Source: Micrococcaceae bacterium UBA3381
Lineage (GTDB): Bacteria > Actinomycetota > Actinomycetes > Actinomycetales > Micrococcaceae
Length of the DNA: 6,938 bases
Assembly (NCBI GenBank): GCA_002358975.1
Contig: DEPX01000213.1
Location: 1-6,938 of the forward strand
Direction: 5' to 3'
The notes under the pieces are model-generated. The model did no database searches and was not told where the DNA came from. It was given only the letters and a program-made list of their open reading frames with translations. This document shows, piece by piece, positions 6,671 to 6,938 of this stretch (position 1 is the first letter of the stretch; every line of letters begins with the position of its first letter). The position numbers and the translations under genes were made by a program.

Positions 6671-6708
6671 ATGTGCTGATATACCAAACTGATGTGCCGA
6701 TACTAAAC
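6671..6708. repeat. Short imperfect tandem repeat
   Basis: ATGTGCTGATATACCAAAC (6671-6689) is followed by ATGTGCCGATACTAAAC (6692-6708). They align at 15 of 17 bases with a two-base gap, and the starts are 21 bases apart, two helical turns. It could be a pair of protein-binding sites or a chance duplication. Confidence 0.4.
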
Positions 6709-6938
6709 CTTCTGAGTTGGCCGTTGATTTCATTGTGTCGTTAGGTGCCTGTGCGGCTGCGGAGGATTTGCGATGATGATGGGGCATGGAAGGCCCCCGA
6801 AGCTTCGGTGGTTAGAAGGGCAGCCCGAAATCAGTTAGTCGTGACCATATGAAGAGACAGGTATTGGCGCTATTGAGGACAGAATGGATATGAGCGTATC
6901 AATGAACAGTACCCCGATATGAGCCTCGAGCTTGTCGG

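Larger units (their letters stand above)
6591..6938. other. 348-base stretch without a convincing gene
   Basis: No frame combines a plausible length, start, ribosome site and recognisable protein. Structured elements lie at 6601-6664 (three-tier inverted repeat), 6671-6708 (short tandem repeat) and 6797-6808 (palindrome CCGAAGCTTCGG). The right end may hold the first codons of a plus-strand gene from an ATG at 6919, reading MSLELV, but it has no visible ribosome site. I see no transposase or tRNA signature. Confidence 0.6.

Noticed and set aside
6563..6787. Minus-strand open frame of 74 codons after the permease
   Set aside because: It ends inside the intrinsic terminator, crosses the nested inverted repeat and resembles no protein I know.
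6797..6808. Palindrome CCGAAGCTTCGG as a terminator
   Set aside because: It is a perfect palindrome with no loop bases and no T-run on either side, so there is nothing to support termination.
6835..6938. Minus-strand frame open from the right edge for 33 codons
   Set aside because: That length is expected by chance, and the translation (ending VSSYGHD) shows no recognisable feature.

Overview
The window reads as ordinary chromosomal DNA of a Gram-positive bacterium. An actinobacterium of moderate GC is the most likely source, possibly a Micrococcaceae-like relative. This rests on the protein style, the GTG starts with strong Shine-Dalgarno sites and the linkage of a urate/xanthine permease to glyoxylate genes. 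It is an inference and no species can be named. GC looks to be a little above 50% by eye.

Layout. From 1 to 4638 the minus strand carries a compact four-gene operon, transcribed right to left: hyi (hydroxypyruvate isomerase), glxR (tartronate semialdehyde reductase), gcl (glyoxylate carboligase) and a type-1 glycerate kinase that runs off the left edge. The gaps are 53, 31 and 10 bases. From 4639 to 4901 lies a divergent control region with a good promoter for the operon, weaker promoter candidates for the rightward gene, and two related 15-base inverted repeats, one before each first gene. From 4902 to 6518 the plus strand carries an NCS2-family nucleobase permease, probably for xanthine or urate. 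It is followed by a simple hairpin and a very clear two-way intrinsic terminator (6552-6590). From 6591 to 6938 no convincing gene is visible. That stretch holds a three-tier inverted repeat, a short tandem repeat, a 12-base palindrome and possibly the first codons of a gene that continues beyond the window.

How the genes work together. Gcl condenses two glyoxylate molecules to tartronate semialdehyde and CO2. GlxR reduces this to D-glycerate, and the kinase phosphorylates glycerate for entry into glycolysis. Hyi interconverts hydroxypyruvate and tartronate semialdehyde. Glyoxylate is an end product of urate and allantoin breakdown, so the divergent purine permease suggests that the region serves growth on purines. 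The enzymes between urate and glyoxylate are not in the window. The shared inverted repeats suggest that one regulator, not encoded here, controls both arms.

I did not find a convincing undescribed system. The best leads are the paired operator candidates, the structured DNA after 6590 and the long acidic tail of the permease.
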